A stretch of DNA of 64,000 nucleotides from Bacteroides luti (GCF_900128905.1 NZ_FQTV01000017.1:24739-88738), one strand, 5' to 3'. Numbered from the stretch's first letter, positions 47,674-57,927 are shown. Notes: generated by a model not told the origin, from the sequence alone. A program made the numbers and translations.

Positions 47674-49854
47674 CTAGTTTGCCATTTCAGAGATGAATTT
47701 AATTCTCACCAGACGGATTTCGTCTTCGGAATAATCACCTCCAAGTTCTTCAACAGCTTCATCAATTTTATCTGTAACTGATTCTTTAAAATAGTCGTAA
47801 ATATCCTGCATATGATCTTCATCCATAATTTCATGAAGGAAGTAGTCAATATTCAGTTTTGTTCCGGAATACACAATTGCTTCAATTTCATCAAGCAAAT
47901 CGGAAAACTCAATTCCTTTGGAAAGAGCAATATCGTCTAACGCTACTTTTCTGTCAATACTTTGAATGATAGAAACTTTTAACTTAGATTTATTTGCAAC
48001 CGTGCGTACACGAAGATCTTCCGGACGATCAATCTCATTTTCTTCGCAATGCTTTTTGATCAAAACACAGAATTCCTGACCGTAACGTTTAGCTTTTCCT
48101 GCACCCACACCTGGTATATTCTGCAATTCATCCAATGTAACCGGATAAATTGTTGCCATAGCCTCCAGCGATGGGTCCTGGAAAATAACATAAGGCGGAA
48201 CATCCAGTTTCTTGGAAAGCTTCTTCCTCAAATCCTTCAGCATTGAATAAAGAGCCGGGTCTACCGCACATGAAGCACCTCCCCTCATAGGAGTTTCTTC
48301 TTCTACTTCTTCAAAGTCATTATCCTCTGTTATTTTAAATGATTTCGGATGTTTCAGGAATTTGCGTCCTGCATCCGTTACTTTTAATAGTCCATAATTT
48401 TCGACATCTTTACTTAAATATCCAGCTATTAAAGCCTGTCGAATAACAGCATTCCATGTTTTATCTTCTTCACCCATTCCTGACCCAAAGACCTCCAAGT
48501 CTTCGTGCAGATGAGCTTGCACTTCGGAAGTTTCTCTTCCTTGTAGCACATCGATAATATAGTCTGCTTTAAAGTTTTCTTTTACTGCCAAGATAGCTTC
48601 TATCACGGCACATAATGAATCCTGAGCTTCCACTTGTTTCTTAGGGTTTAAACAATTGTCACAATTACCACAATTATCTTCCGTAAATTCTTCGCCAAAG
48701 TAATGTAACAAAGACTTTCTTCGGCATACGGAAGATTCGGCGTACGCAGCGGTTTCGAGCAGAAGCTGCTTGCCTATTTCCTGTTCTGCCACAGGTTTGC
48801 CTTGCATAAATTTTTCCAGTTTCTGCAAGTCTTTATTGGTATAGAATGTAATACACTGACCTTCTCCGCCGTCACGTCCGGCACGACCAGTTTCCTGATA
48901 GTAGCCTTCCAGACTTTTTGGAATATCGTAATGAATTACAAAACGAACATCAGGTTTATCAATTCCCATACCAAACGCAATAGTCGCAACTATTACGTCG
49001 ATTTTTTCCATTAAGAAATCATCTTGATTCTCGGTTCTTGTTGACGAATCCATTCCGGCATGATATGCACGCGCATTAATTCCATTTGCTTGCAAAATCT
49101 CTGCCAGCTCCTCAACTTTCTTTCTGCTTAAACAGTAAATAATTCCCGATTTTCCGTTATTTGCCTTAATAAACTTAATAATTTCTTTATCTATACTATT
49201 TGTTTTAGGACGTACCTCATAGTAAAGATTAGGGCGATTAAATGAAGACTTATAGACTTGCGCATCAATCATCCCTAGATTTTTCTGAATATCATGCTGA
49301 ACCTTCGGAGTTGCCGTAGCTGTTAAAGCTATAAGAGGAGCTTTTCCTATTTCATTTATGATAGGACGAATCCGTCTATATTCTGGACGAAAGTCGTGCC
49401 CCCACTCTGAAATACAATGAGCTTCGTCAACAGCATAAAAGGAGATCTTAACATTTTTAAGGAACTCTACGTTTTCTTCTTTCGTTAAAGATTCCGGAGC
49501 CACATAAAGCAGCTTCGTCTTCCCGGAAAGAATATCTGATTTCACCTGGTCGATAGCAGCTTTATTCAATGAAGAATTGATAAAATGAGCTACCCCATCT
49601 TCTTCACTAAAATTACGCTTGGCATCTACCTGGTTTTTCATCAAGGCAATTAAAGGAGATATAACGACAGCCGTTCCTTCCATTACTAAAGAAGGCAACT
49701 GATAACAAAGCGACTTACCTCCACCTGTGGGCATAAGTACAAACGTATCATTGCCGGCCAATACATTTCTAATAATCGCCTCTTGATTGCCTTTGAATTT
49801 ATCAAATCCAAAGTACGCTTTTAGTTGTTCCGTTAAATTATTCTTCTCTGCCAT
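47674..49854 (-). CDS. recQ: ATP-dependent DNA helicase RecQ
   Basis: 726 residues. Helicase core with Walker A PTGGGKS (42-48), DEAH box at 143-146 (DEAHCISEWGHDFRPEY), motif VI GRAGRDGG; zinc-binding Cys block (CRRKSLLHYF ... CGNCDNC); winged helix; HRDC domain (KKLDVPPYVIFQDPSLEAMA, about 545-620) followed by a C-terminal extension of about 100 residues. 3'-5' helicase in recombination and fork repair. Candidate -7 box TAACTTTG (minus strand) at 49919-49926. Confidence 0.96.
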   Translation of the reverse strand: MAEKNNLTEQLKAYFGFDKFKGNQEAIIRNVLAGNDTFVLMPTGGGKSLCYQLPSLVMEGTAVVISPLIALMKNQVDAKRNFSEEDGVAHFINSSLNKAAIDQVKSDILSGKTKLLYVAPESLTKEENVEFLKNVKISFYAVDEAHCISEWGHDFRPEYRRIRPIINEIGKAPLIALTATATPKVQHDIQKNLGMIDAQVYKSSFNRPNLYYEVRPKTNSIDKEIIKFIKANNGKSGIIYCLSRKKVEELAEILQANGINARAYHAGMDSSTRTENQDDFLMEKIDVIVATIAFGMGIDKPDVRFVIHYDIPKSLEGYYQETGRAGRDGGEGQCITFYTNKDLQKLEKFMQGKPVAEQEIGKQLLLETAAYAESSVCRRKSLLHYFGEEFTEDNCGNCDNCLNPKKQVEAQDSLCAVIEAILAVKENFKADYIIDVLQGRETSEVQAHLHEDLEVFGSGMGEEDKTWNAVIRQALIAGYLSKDVENYGLLKVTDAGRKFLKHPKSFKITEDNDFEEVEEETPMRGGASCAVDPALYSMLKDLRKKLSKKLDVPPYVIFQDPSLEAMATIYPVTLDELQNIPGVGAGKAKRYGQEFCVLIKKHCEENEIDRPEDLRVRTVANKSKLKVSIIQSIDRKVALDDIALSKGIEFSDLLDEIEAIVYSGTKLNIDYFLHEIMDEDHMQDIYDYFKESVTDKIDEAVEELGGDYSEDEIRLVRIKFISEMAN

Positions 49855-50017
49855 TGTTTTTAAGTTGTTTTTTGGCCATTCATCGTATAAGACTCGAATT
49901 CATATAAATGAACTCTAACAAAGTTATAAACAACTTCTTAAATAATACGTATTTTCCACAGAATATTTTTCAAAAAAAATAATGCTTTGCACTACTCTTT
50001 TTGCTTTACTTCTGATA

Positions 50018-51271
50018 TTAAGCTGTTTGCAAGCGAGCAATATTTGCTTTTTCGAGCTGATGCTTTGAGTATTCGAGTGTTACGTTGTATTCAGTCTTAC
50101 CTTGCGAAGGAATTTCAAACATAACATCTGTAATTATTGTCTCCACAATTGAACGCAACCCACGTGCTCCGAGTTTATATTCAACAGCTTTATCTACAAT
50201 ATAGTCAAAGACTTCTTCCTCGAAAGTCAACTTAATATTGTCCATTTCGAAGAGCTTAACATATTGTTTGATAATTGAATTTTTCGGCTCTGTTAGAATT
50301 GCACGCAAAGCGGTTCTGTCCAGTGGATTCAAATAAGTAAGCACCGGCAGACGACCAATAATCTCAGGGATAAGTCCAAAAGACTTCAAGTCCTGAGGAG
50401 CAATATACTGCATCATATTTTTCTTATCGATCACAGCTGTAGCCTTCGAAGCACTATATCCTACTACATGCGTATTCAAGCGCTGAGCGATTTTCTTTTC
50501 AATTCCGTCGAATGCACCGCCGCAGATGAAAAGAATATTCTTGGTATTTACCGGAATCATTTTCTGATCTGGATGCTTACGTCCGCCCTGAGGTGGAACA
50601 TTAACAACAGCACCTTCAAGCAATTTCAGTAATCCCTGTTGAACACCTTCACCACTTACGTCGCGTGTAATAGAAGGATTATCTCCCTTGCGAGCTATTT
50701 TGTCTATCTCATCAATAAACACGATACCTCTTTCAGCTTCAGACACATTATAATCTGCAACTTGTAATAAGCGAGTTAGAATGCTTTCAATATCTTCTCC
50801 AACATAACCGGCTTCTGTCAATACGGTAGCATCGACAATTGTAAAAGGTACATGCAGCAATTTAGCAATAGTTCTTGCTAAAAGAGTTTTGCCTGTACCA
50901 GTACTTCCAACCATTATGATGTTAGACTTTTCTATTTCCACATCATCTCCGCTATCTTTCTGAAGCAAGCGTTTGTAGTGATTATAAACCGAAACCGAAA
51001 GATAACGTTTAGCATCATCTTGTCCGATTACATATTGATCAAGAAAGCTCTTAATATCTATAGGTTTAGGTAAATCTTTAAGGTTTAATGGTTTTCCGGC
51101 ACCCGATTGTTTACCAGCTCCCATTGCTTCCTGAGTGATTTCGTAAGCCTGAGTGGCACAACTATCGCAGATGTAACCATTCATTCCCGTAATCAGAAAA
51201 GAGACTTCGCTTTCGGGACGTCCACAAAAGCTACATCTCTTTTTATTTTTTGATGGTTTTGAATCTTCCAA
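50018..51271 (-). CDS. clpX: ClpXP ATPase subunit ClpX
   Basis: 417 residues. Zinc-binding domain with Cys13, Cys16, Cys35 and Cys38; AAA+ core with Walker A GSTGTGKT (122-129) and Walker B VFIDEID (184-190), sensor regions and RGLRSIVE near the C-terminus. Unfolds substrates and feeds them to ClpP. Encoded 35 bases after clpP, the usual tig-clpP-clpX order. Confidence 0.97.
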   Translation of the reverse strand: MEDSKPSKNKKRCSFCGRPESEVSFLITGMNGYICDSCATQAYEITQEAMGAGKQSGAGKPLNLKDLPKPIDIKSFLDQYVIGQDDAKRYLSVSVYNHYKRLLQKDSGDDVEIEKSNIIMVGSTGTGKTLLARTIAKLLHVPFTIVDATVLTEAGYVGEDIESILTRLLQVADYNVSEAERGIVFIDEIDKIARKGDNPSITRDVSGEGVQQGLLKLLEGAVVNVPPQGGRKHPDQKMIPVNTKNILFICGGAFDGIEKKIAQRLNTHVVGYSASKATAVIDKKNMMQYIAPQDLKSFGLIPEIIGRLPVLTYLNPLDRTALRAILTEPKNSIIKQYVKLFEMDNIKLTFEEEVFDYIVDKAVEYKLGARGLRSIVETIITDVMFEIPSQGKTEYNVTLEYSKHQLEKANIARLQTA

Positions 51272-51306
51272 AGTTAGTTATTCGTTTTAGTCTTTTATAC
51301 CTTTAA

Positions 51307-51981
51307 TTATATAGTCGCAGGTTTACGCATAAGAACTTCGTCGATCATACCATAATCTTTTGCTTCCTGAGCTGTCATCCAGTAGTCGCGGTCAGAATCG
51401 GCCCATACTTTATCAAAGTCTGTATGAGAATGATCTGCGATAATAGTATAAAGTTCCTTTTTCATTTTCTGAATTTCGCGGGCAGTAATTTCAATATCAG
51501 AAGCTTGTCCCTGAGCACCTCCCATAGGCTGGTGAATCATCACGCGAGAGTGTGTAAGTGCAGAGCGCTTTTTGTCGGCTCCGGCAACAAGTAATACCGC
51601 TGCCATTGATGCTGCCATACCTGTACAGATAGTTGCTACATCACTGGAAATAAACTGCATTGTATCGTAAATTCCGAGGCCTGCGTATACAGATCCACCA
51701 GGAGAGTTGATATAAATAGAGATATCCTTACCCGGATCTACAGAATCCAGATAAAGCAGCTGCGCCTGAAGCGTATTTGCTGTATAGTCATCAATCTGTG
51801 TTCCAAGAAAGATGATACGATCCATCATTAAACGAGAGAACACATCAAGTTGTGTTACGTTTAGTTGTCTTTCTTCCAGGATATAAGGATTCAAATAGCC
51901 GTTCTGTGATTTGATTACATCATCCAAAACCATACTACTTATACCCATGTGCTTGGTTGCGTATTTTCTGAAATCATCCAT
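51307..51981 (-). CDS. clpP: ATP-dependent Clp protease proteolytic subunit
   Basis: 224 residues from ATG 51981 (MDDFRKYATKHMG). The ORF is open for 44 more codons upstream, but these run through a nested inverted repeat and have no ClpP-like sequence, so the inner start is preferred. Catalytic triad: Ser125 in GMAASMAA, His150 in MIHQPMGG, Asp199 in DRDYWM. Forms the tetradecameric serine protease with ClpX. Confidence 0.95.
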   Translation of the reverse strand: MDDFRKYATKHMGISSMVLDDVIKSQNGYLNPYILEERQLNVTQLDVFSRLMMDRIIFLGTQIDDYTANTLQAQLLYLDSVDPGKDISIYINSPGGSVYAGLGIYDTMQFISSDVATICTGMAASMAAVLLVAGADKKRSALTHSRVMIHQPMGGAQGQASDIEITAREIQKMKKELYTIIADHSHTDFDKVWADSDRDYWMTAQEAKDYGMIDEVLMRKPATI

Positions 51982-52014
51982 AATGATTGATATTTTAAAA
52001 TTAATACATAGAAA

Positions 52015-52121
52015 GGAGGCTTTTGACCATCCTTGATAAGAGCTAACAAAATTACAAAAATAAATCAGACTAATCTTATTTATTTTCAGTAAGTAGCTCT
52101 TTTTTAAAGTCAAAAGCCTCC
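52015..52121 (-). promoter_or_regulatory. Nested inverted repeats between tig and clpP
   Basis: Outer 13-bp perfect repeat GGAGGCTTTTGAC (52015-52027 region) with GTCAAAAGCCTCC (52109-52121), inner 8-bp AAGAGCTA (52038-52045) with TAGCTCTT (52094-52101), loop of 48 bases. The outer stem is placed 42 bases past the tig stop and could end tig transcripts; the loop contains a -7-like TAATTTTG on the minus strand that could start clpP. Separate control of tig and clpPX is an inference. Confidence 0.5.
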
Positions 52122-52163
52122 TCTTTTATGAAGATTTAGCTAAATGCTTCTTTCTACCAGTTT

Positions 52164-53519
52164 TTACTGGAACATTTTGTTGAATTCTTCCATTGAAACT
52201 GTTTTGTTGTTCAATGTAGTTTTAGCTTTCAATGCTGTAGCAAGTTTAGCTTCAACGGCACGGTTAACCAAGCCTTCAACGCTTTCTTTCTTCTTCAACA
52301 TTTCCTGAGCGTAGTTATTCAAAAGATCTTCTGGAACATTCAACATACCGTATTGAGCAAACTGAGCTTTAGTAGCTTCTCTTGCAATGTTTACGATGTC
52401 TTCTTGCTCAACTTTAATTTCATTTTCCTTAACTAATTGTTCTTTGATTAAGTGCCATGTTAATTCTTCAATGCTCTTTTCATAGTTTTCTTCTACGAAA
52501 TCAGCACCTTTATCCTGGTGGTTAAGCAACATGATACGTTTAAGCAAAGCTTCTGGGAATTCTAATTTACCAATTTTGTTCATTAAGAAATCGCGAACAT
52601 CAAGTAAGAACTTATAATCGCTATCAGCAACAAATTGTTCTGCAATAGATTCTTTGATTTTTGCGCGGAACTCTTCTTCAGTCTTAACAGCTCCTTCACC
52701 ATAAACCTGATCAAAGATTTCCTGGCTAAGTTCAGCTTCTACAAAACGAGTAACTTCTTCAACCTGGAAGCTGAAGTTGCCTGTATAGTTTGCAACTGCT
52801 TCTTTTTCAATCTTAAGAAGAGAAGCGATTTCTGTTTCGTGACCATCGTAAGCTGTATTTGGGTTGAACACCAATACATCATTTACTTTACATCCGTTGA
52901 AGATTGCTTTCTGATCATCGTTCTTCATGTAAGCAGGCATCAAAACTGCGCCTTCTACCTGAATACCGCCTTCTTTAGTGTTACCTTCTTCGTCAAGTTC
53001 AGCAATCAGACCTTTCAACATGTCTTTATCCTGATACTCGTCTACTTTGTCATACTTACCAGCACGTTGAGTATAAGATTTAACTTGTTGATCAACCATT
53101 TCGTCTGTTACATCGATAGTATAGTAATCAACAGTATCTTTATCTGAAAGTTCTGCTTTAAATTCAGGAGCCAAAGCGATATCGAACAAGAAATCGAATT
53201 CATCCATTGTATCGAAGTCAATTTCTGGTTGTTTATCTTCGTTTGGAAGAGGTTCACCCAAAATATTTACTTGATTTTCTTTGATATATCCATATACCTT
53301 TTCTGAAAGGATTTTATTGATTTCTTCAGCCTTAACAGCTTTTCCATACATTTTCTTAACAAGGCCCATTGGAACCATTCCCGGACGGAAACCCGGAACG
53401 TTAGCTTTTTGACGGAAAGTCTTCAGCGATTTATCAACTTGTTCTTGGTAATCAGCCTTTTCAAGCTTTACAGTAAGCAGCGCGCTTACTTTGTCAATGT
53501 TTTGCAATGAAACGTTCAT
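52164..53519 (-). CDS. tig: Trigger factor
   Basis: 451 residues. N-terminal ribosome-binding domain with the signature GFRPGMVP (42-49), and a helical C-terminal chaperone domain. The central domain where E. coli TF has an FKBP-type isomerase is degenerate here: I see no FKBP core motif between about 150 and 260. First chaperone met by nascent chains at the tunnel exit. Strong promoter at 53568-53598; ahead of clpP and clpX. Confidence 0.95.
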   Translation of the reverse strand: MNVSLQNIDKVSALLTVKLEKADYQEQVDKSLKTFRQKANVPGFRPGMVPMGLVKKMYGKAVKAEEINKILSEKVYGYIKENQVNILGEPLPNEDKQPEIDFDTMDEFDFLFDIALAPEFKAELSDKDTVDYYTIDVTDEMVDQQVKSYTQRAGKYDKVDEYQDKDMLKGLIAELDEEGNTKEGGIQVEGAVLMPAYMKNDDQKAIFNGCKVNDVLVFNPNTAYDGHETEIASLLKIEKEAVANYTGNFSFQVEEVTRFVEAELSQEIFDQVYGEGAVKTEEEFRAKIKESIAEQFVADSDYKFLLDVRDFLMNKIGKLEFPEALLKRIMLLNHQDKGADFVEENYEKSIEELTWHLIKEQLVKENEIKVEQEDIVNIAREATKAQFAQYGMLNVPEDLLNNYAQEMLKKKESVEGLVNRAVEAKLATALKAKTTLNNKTVSMEEFNKMFQ

Positions 53520-53567
53520 TCTGACAATTATTTATATGATTTATACTTTATCTTTTTAAAGAGCGTG

Positions 53568-53598
53568 CAAAATTAGTGTTAATCTTTCAATTATCAAA
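53568..53598 (-). promoter_or_regulatory. Promoter of tig
   Basis: Minus strand TTTG (53595-53598), 19 bases, TAATTTTG (53568-53575), full Bacteroides consensus; start codon of tig is 48 bases downstream. Confidence 0.8.
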
Positions 53599-54148
53599 TT
53601 TCTATATGATAAATTATTCCGGAGTTATATTCTTTTAAGCCAACAGCTTGTACAATTTTAAAGGTTTGCTAAGGGAAAACGTAACGGGATGTTTTAAATA
53701 AAAAGTACACCTTTTAAATATTACGTGTAGACTTTAATTATATATAAAGTACTCCTTTTGTAATTATGGTCTAAATAGGAAAAACAACCTCCCGCCTAAG
53801 AAGGCCTTAACACTATAGACAAATCAGCTAAAGCCCCCTTATAAAGCGGGGAAAGAGATAGTTAGGTATCAAATATTTGTTTAAAACAAAATAATGACAT
53901 CTTATTTTATAAATTTCTAACAAAAAATTACATTCCAGCACAAAAAATGTGAAGAAAAAGATTGTCGATTAAAAATAATTGTTTTTCTTTGCTATGAAAT
54001 GATGATATTTAGTTTTCCGATTTCGATTACATGGTTTTTACTTTCGTTATAATAGCGCTTTTGTAATCTCTCTGTCATTTAAAATCCTTACAATCTAGAT
54101 CATCTTTTAGAGAGTTTTATCTATTTATTTATTATTACCCGTTTAACT
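53599..54148. other. Intergenic region upstream of the RRM gene
   Basis: 550 AT-rich bases with no ORF of coding character. The plus-strand gene at 54149 must be transcribed from here; I see no full consensus promoter, only a poor TTTTCTTTG near 53983-53991, which would give a leader of about 150 bases. Confidence 0.45.
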
Positions 54149-54394
54149 ATGAACATTTACGTAGGAAACCTTAACTACCGAGTTAGGGAAGCAGATTTAC
54201 AACAGATTATGGAAGATTACGGAACTGTAACTTCTGTAAAAGTTATTATGGACCGTGAAACTGGAAAATCAAAAGGCTTTGGTTTCATTGAAATGCCTAA
54301 CGATGCAGAAGCTGCTAAAGCTATTGCAGAACTTAACGGCGCAGAATTTGAGGGTCGTGCATTAGTTGTTAAAGAAGCAAGACCAAAATTCTAA
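54149..54394 (+). CDS. RRM-domain RNA-binding protein
   Basis: 81 residues, a single RNA recognition motif: RNP2 IYVGNL (3-8) and RNP1 KSKGFGFIEM (41-50), with ALVVKEARPKF at the end. Bacterial stand-alone RRM proteins bind single-stranded RNA; in Bacteroides they have been implicated in global post-transcriptional control. Target here unknown. Own transcription unit with a long leader and a terminator after it. Confidence 0.93.
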   Translation: MNIYVGNLNYRVREADLQQIMEDYGTVTSVKVIMDRETGKSKGFGFIEMPNDAEAAKAIAELNGAEFEGRALVVKEARPKF

Positions 54395-54420
54395 TTAAAT
54401 AGAATATTAGGAAATTAAGT

Positions 54421-54455
54421 AAAGCCTTCTGTCGATTTTTACGACGGAAGGCTTT
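54421..54455 (+). terminator. Terminator after the RRM gene
   Basis: 14-bp stem AAAGCCTTCTGTCG / CGACGGAAGGCTTT (one mismatch), 7-base loop, 27 bases after the stop. T-run after it is weak. Confidence 0.75.
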
Positions 54456-54490
54456 GTCTATTAAATAATAAAAACCTAACCTGCCAACAA

Positions 54491-55384
54491 ATGAGAAGAG
54501 GTACATTTGAAAATTACTCCGGATTCGCCAAGATCTCCTTACTGGCGCTTGTATTTATTTTTTTTACATTATTCTGTGCTATCATTTTAAAATTAGAAGT
54601 GCTATCCTTTTCAGGAATGAAGGAAGGAAATCTATTAAGGCTAACACTTTTTACTCAGGATTTAATAATATTTATTTCAACCCCTTTGCTTACACAATTC
54701 TTCCTATGGAAAGATTCCACAAAGAAGAGTTTACAACTAAGAACGCCCAATCTTATCATCCTAGCTCTTGGAGTAATGGCTATAATATCAATTAGTCCGC
54801 TTATTGATGTGCTAAGTACATGGAACCAGGGATTACAGCTACCTGAATCTTTGAGGTCTATAGAAGACTGGATGATTAATACCGAAAAAGCCGCCGAGGT
54901 AGCAACTAACACCCTGCTAAATACAGATAGCTGGGGAGGATTCGTTATGAACATAATAATTATAGCCATAATGGCAGGCATTGGAGAGGAACTGATGTTC
55001 AGGGGAGTAATTCAGAAAATATTAATTGGCTGGACAAAAAATATCCATCTTGGCATATTATACACTGCCATCATATTCAGTGCAATTCACTTTCAGTTTT
55101 ATGGATTCGTACCACGTATGATATTGGGTATGGTACTGGGATACTTATATATATGGAGCAAAAGCCTTTGGGTGCCTGTAATTGCACATGCAATCAACAA
55201 CGCATTAACCGTTACTTTCACTCCAAACGCATTTAATAAAGGAAACGAACTGGTGAAAATAGTTTCCAACAATCAAAACAGCATAGGATACATCGTTGCA
55301 GGAATCTTTGTTTTCACATTCTGTATGTGGAGAATCTGGAAGTACTATCAGATACAATCTGCACTATCTGTTTTAGATGAATAA
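54491..55384 (+). CDS. CPBP-family intramembrane metalloprotease
   Basis: 297 residues, about seven to eight hydrophobic segments. Seen: GEELMFRGVIQKI (EExxxR motif, about 163-175), HFQFYGFVPRMILGMVLGYLY and HAINNAL, the three signature motifs of the Abi/CaaX-like CPBP family. May cleave membrane proteins; substrate unknown. Converges on lptB. Confidence 0.9.
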   Translation: MRRGTFENYSGFAKISLLALVFIFFTLFCAIILKLEVLSFSGMKEGNLLRLTLFTQDLIIFISTPLLTQFFLWKDSTKKSLQLRTPNLIILALGVMAIISISPLIDVLSTWNQGLQLPESLRSIEDWMINTEKAAEVATNTLLNTDSWGGFVMNIIIIAIMAGIGEELMFRGVIQKILIGWTKNIHLGILYTAIIFSAIHFQFYGFVPRMILGMVLGYLYIWSKSLWVPVIAHAINNALTVTFTPNAFNKGNELVKIVSNNQNSIGYIVAGIFVFTFCMWRIWKYYQIQSALSVLDE

Positions 55385-55407
55385 TAAATAAGCTGAAAGA
55401 CAAAAAG

Positions 55408-55441
55408 AAAGCCGGGAATTTTAAATTCAATTCTCGGCTTT
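55408..55441. terminator. Bidirectional terminator between the CPBP gene and lptB
   Basis: 13-bp stem AAAGCCGGGAATT / AATTCTCGGCTTT (one G-U), 8-base loop; T-runs on both strands (CTTTTCG on plus, CTTTTTG on minus). Serves two converging genes. Confidence 0.9.
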
Positions 55442-55462
55442 CTTTTCGTATAGTGAACTCTA

Positions 55463-56314
55463 TTATTCTCTATTTTCAAAATCTTTTCTGCGGAGCACAA
55501 AGCTGTTACTAAGATATTTTTCGCGCACAATCTTATTTTCAGCCAACTCTTCCGGAGTTCCCTGAAACAGAATTTTCCCTTCAAACAAAAGGTATGCACG
55601 GTCTGTAATACTTAAGGTTTCCTGTACATTGTGGTCTGTAATCAAGATTCCAATATTCTTATCTTTAAGTTTCCACACAATGTGCTGAATATCTTCCACC
55701 GCAATAGGGTCTACTCCGGCAAATGGTTCATCAAGCATGATAAACTTCGGATTAATGGCAAGGCAACGGGCAATCTCAGTACGACGACGCTCACCTCCGG
55801 AGAGCTGATCTCCCAGATTCTTACGCACCTTCTGCAAACGGAATTCCGCAATCAGGCTTTCAAGCTTTTCTTTTTTATATTCTTTTGAAGTATTGGTCAT
55901 CTCCAATACTGCCATAATATTATCTTCCACACTCATTTTCCGGAAAACAGAAGCCTCCTGTGCCAAATAGCCAATTCCATTCTGCGCTCTTTTATATACC
56001 GGATACTTGGTAATTTCCAGATCATCAAGAAAAATGCGGCCTTCATTCGGAGTAATCAATCCTACAGTCATATAGAACGATGTGGTTTTTCCGGCACCGT
56101 TAGGACCGAGCAATCCTACAATTTCTCCCTGCTTTACATCAATTGATACATGACTAACAACCGTTCTCTTCCCGTACTTCTTTACAAGATTCTCAGTACG
56201 AAGAACCATCTTAGGTTCCTCTTGTGGTTCATTAGAGATAACTTCAGTTTCTTCAACCAAAGTTTCAGCAGTATTAAGCTCAACCTGATTTTCAGTAAAT
56301 CCTTCTTCAGCCAT
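55463..56314 (-). CDS. lptB: LPS export ABC transporter ATP-binding protein
   Basis: 283 residues from ATG 56314 ([11 protein letters not shown]); the ORF extends 22 codons further upstream but that would cover its own promoter. Walker [11 protein letters not shown]-loop region, signature LSGGERRR, Walker [14 protein letters not shown]-loop ITDHNV: the LptB pattern. Powers lipopolysaccharide extraction by LptFG. N-terminal acidic extension of about 35 residues before the ABC core. Confidence 0.93.
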   Translation of the reverse strand: MAEEGFTENQVELNTAETLVEETEVISNEPQEEPKMVLRTENLVKKYGKRTVVSHVSIDVKQGEIVGLLGPNGAGKTTSFYMTVGLITPNEGRIFLDDLEITKYPVYKRAQNGIGYLAQEASVFRKMSVEDNIMAVLEMTNTSKEYKKEKLESLIAEFRLQKVRKNLGDQLSGGERRRTEIARCLAINPKFIMLDEPFAGVDPIAVEDIQHIVWKLKDKNIGILITDHNVQETLSITDRAYLLFEGKILFQGTPEELAENKIVREKYLSNSFVLRRKDFENRE

Positions 56315-56333
56315 TGTTATTCTATTATTTTGG

Positions 56334-56378
56334 GGGCAAATGTAGCAAAAATATGCATAAATTAATGTACATTTGCCC
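56334..56378. promoter_or_regulatory. Divergent lptB/mlaE promoter region built on an inverted repeat
   Basis: GGGCAAATGTA (56334-56344) is the exact reverse complement of TACATTTGCCC (56368-56378). Each arm holds a Bacteroides -7 box TACATTTG, one for lptB on the minus strand and one for mlaE on the plus strand, 23 bases apart. The -33 regions would overlap, so the two promoters likely compete for polymerase. Confidence 0.6.
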
Positions 56379-56392
56379 ACAAATAAGATAAT

Positions 56393-57136
56393 ATGTTCAA
56401 AGTATTAAGGACTTTTGGAAGATACATCATGTTATTGGGCCGAATCTTTTCACGCCCTGAAAGTATGAGGATGTATTTAAAGCAATTAGTAAAAGAAGTA
56501 GAACAATTGGGAGTAAACTCAGCTGGTATCGTTTTACTGATTTCATTTTTTATCGGAGCGGTTATTACTATCCAAATCAAATTAAATATTGAAAGCCCCT
56601 GGATGCCGCGCTGGACCGTAGGTTATGTTACCCGTGAAATTATGCTGCTGGAGTTTTCATCTTCAATTATGTGTTTAATTCTTGCTGGTAAGGTAGGTTC
56701 AAACATTGCATCCGAACTAGGAACTATGCGAGTTACTCAACAAATTGATGCACTTGAGATAATGGGTGTTAATTCAGCCAGCTACCTCATCCTGCCCAAG
56801 ATAGCAGCGTTGGTTATATTTATCCCAGTACTGGTAACCTTCAGTATCTTTTCGGGAATTATCGGCGCCTATGCCACTTGTTGGTTTGGGGGTATAATGA
56901 CATCAACCAATCTCGAGTTTGGTTTACAATACACATTCGTTGAATGGTATGTTTGGTGTGGTATTATAAAGTCGCTATTCTTTGCTTTCATTATTGCTAC
57001 TGTATCAGCTTTCTTTGGATATACAGTGGAAGGTGGTTCCATTGCGGTAGGTAAGGCTAGTACAGACTCGGTTGTTTGTAGCAGCGCATTAATTTTATTC
57101 TCAGATATTATTCTTACTAAACTGTTAATGGGATGA
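56393..57136 (+). CDS. mlaE: MlaE-type ABC transporter permease
   Basis: 247 residues, five to six membrane segments with the MlaE/DUF140 signature [29 protein letters not shown] (about 95-125, [12 protein letters not shown]). Inner-membrane permease of the phospholipid transport system that maintains outer-membrane asymmetry. Its stop overlaps mlaF by 4 bases (ATGA). No mlaD-like gene is in the window. Confidence 0.9.
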   Translation: MFKVLRTFGRYIMLLGRIFSRPESMRMYLKQLVKEVEQLGVNSAGIVLLISFFIGAVITIQIKLNIESPWMPRWTVGYVTREIMLLEFSSSIMCLILAGKVGSNIASELGTMRVTQQIDALEIMGVNSASYLILPKIAALVIFIPVLVTFSIFSGIIGAYATCWFGGIMTSTNLEFGLQYTFVEWYVWCGIIKSLFFAFIIATVSAFFGYTVEGGSIAVGKASTDSVVCSSALILFSDIILTKLLMG

Positions 57137-57909
57137 TCGAAGTTAAATCACTATATAAATCATTTGACGGCAGAGATGTTTTAAAAAATATAAATGCCGT
57201 TTTTGAAAATGGAAAAACCAATTTGATTATCGGACAAAGTGGATCTGGTAAAACCGTATTAATGAAATGCTTGGTTGGATTGCTTACTCCGGAAAAAGGA
57301 GAAGTGTTATATGATAACAGGAATTTCGTAACTATGGGAAAGAAAGAGAAGAAACTGTTAAGGAGTGAAATGGGGATGATTTTCCAGAGTGCTGCACTCT
57401 TCGATTCACTCTCCGTATTAGACAATGTTCTTTTTCCATTGAACATGTTCTCAAATGATTCTGTAAAGGATAGAATTAAGCGTGCCATGTTCTGTTTGGA
57501 ACGTGTAAATCTAAAAGAAGCTCATTCTGCTTTTCCTGGAGAAATTAGTGGCGGTATGCAAAAGCGTGTTGCAATTGCCCGTGCAATTGCCCTAAATCCT
57601 CAGTATCTATTTTGTGATGAACCAAACTCGGGACTAGATCCAAAGACTTCTCTTCTTATAGATGAACTGATTCAGGACATCACTAAGGAGTACAACATGA
57701 CTACCATCATTAATACTCACGATATGAACTCTGTTATGGGTATCGGAGAAAAAATATATTATATCTATCAGGGTAACAAGGAATGGGAAGGAACAAAAGA
57801 TGAGATTTTTACAGTTAACAATAAGCGATTAAACGATTTCATCTTTGCTTCTGATTTCTTCCGTAAAGTGAAAGAAGTAGAAGTTCAGAATCTGTCAGAA
57901 GAATATTAA
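57133..57909 (+). CDS. mlaF: MlaF-type ABC transporter ATP-binding protein
   Basis: 258 residues. Walker A GQSGSGKT (about 35-42), signature SGGMQKRVAIARA, Walker B YLFCDEPNSGLDP, H-loop NTHDM. The C-terminal 30 residues (about 225-258) are basic/acidic and extend past the ABC core. Partner of the MlaE permease; ATP-driven phospholipid transport. Confidence 0.92.
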   Translation: MIEVKSLYKSFDGRDVLKNINAVFENGKTNLIIGQSGSGKTVLMKCLVGLLTPEKGEVLYDNRNFVTMGKKEKKLLRSEMGMIFQSAALFDSLSVLDNVLFPLNMFSNDSVKDRIKRAMFCLERVNLKEAHSAFPGEISGGMQKRVAIARAIALNPQYLFCDEPNSGLDPKTSLLIDELIQDITKEYNMTTIINTHDMNSVMGIGEKIYYIYQGNKEWEGTKDEIFTVNNKRLNDFIFASDFFRKVKEVEVQNLSEEY

Positions 57910-57927
57910 TTTATACTATAAAAAGGC

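Noticed and set aside
51982..52113. Upstream extension of clpP (44 codons)
   Set aside because: It translates the nested inverted repeat, has no similarity to ClpP and no start signal; MDDFRKYATK is a good ClpP start.
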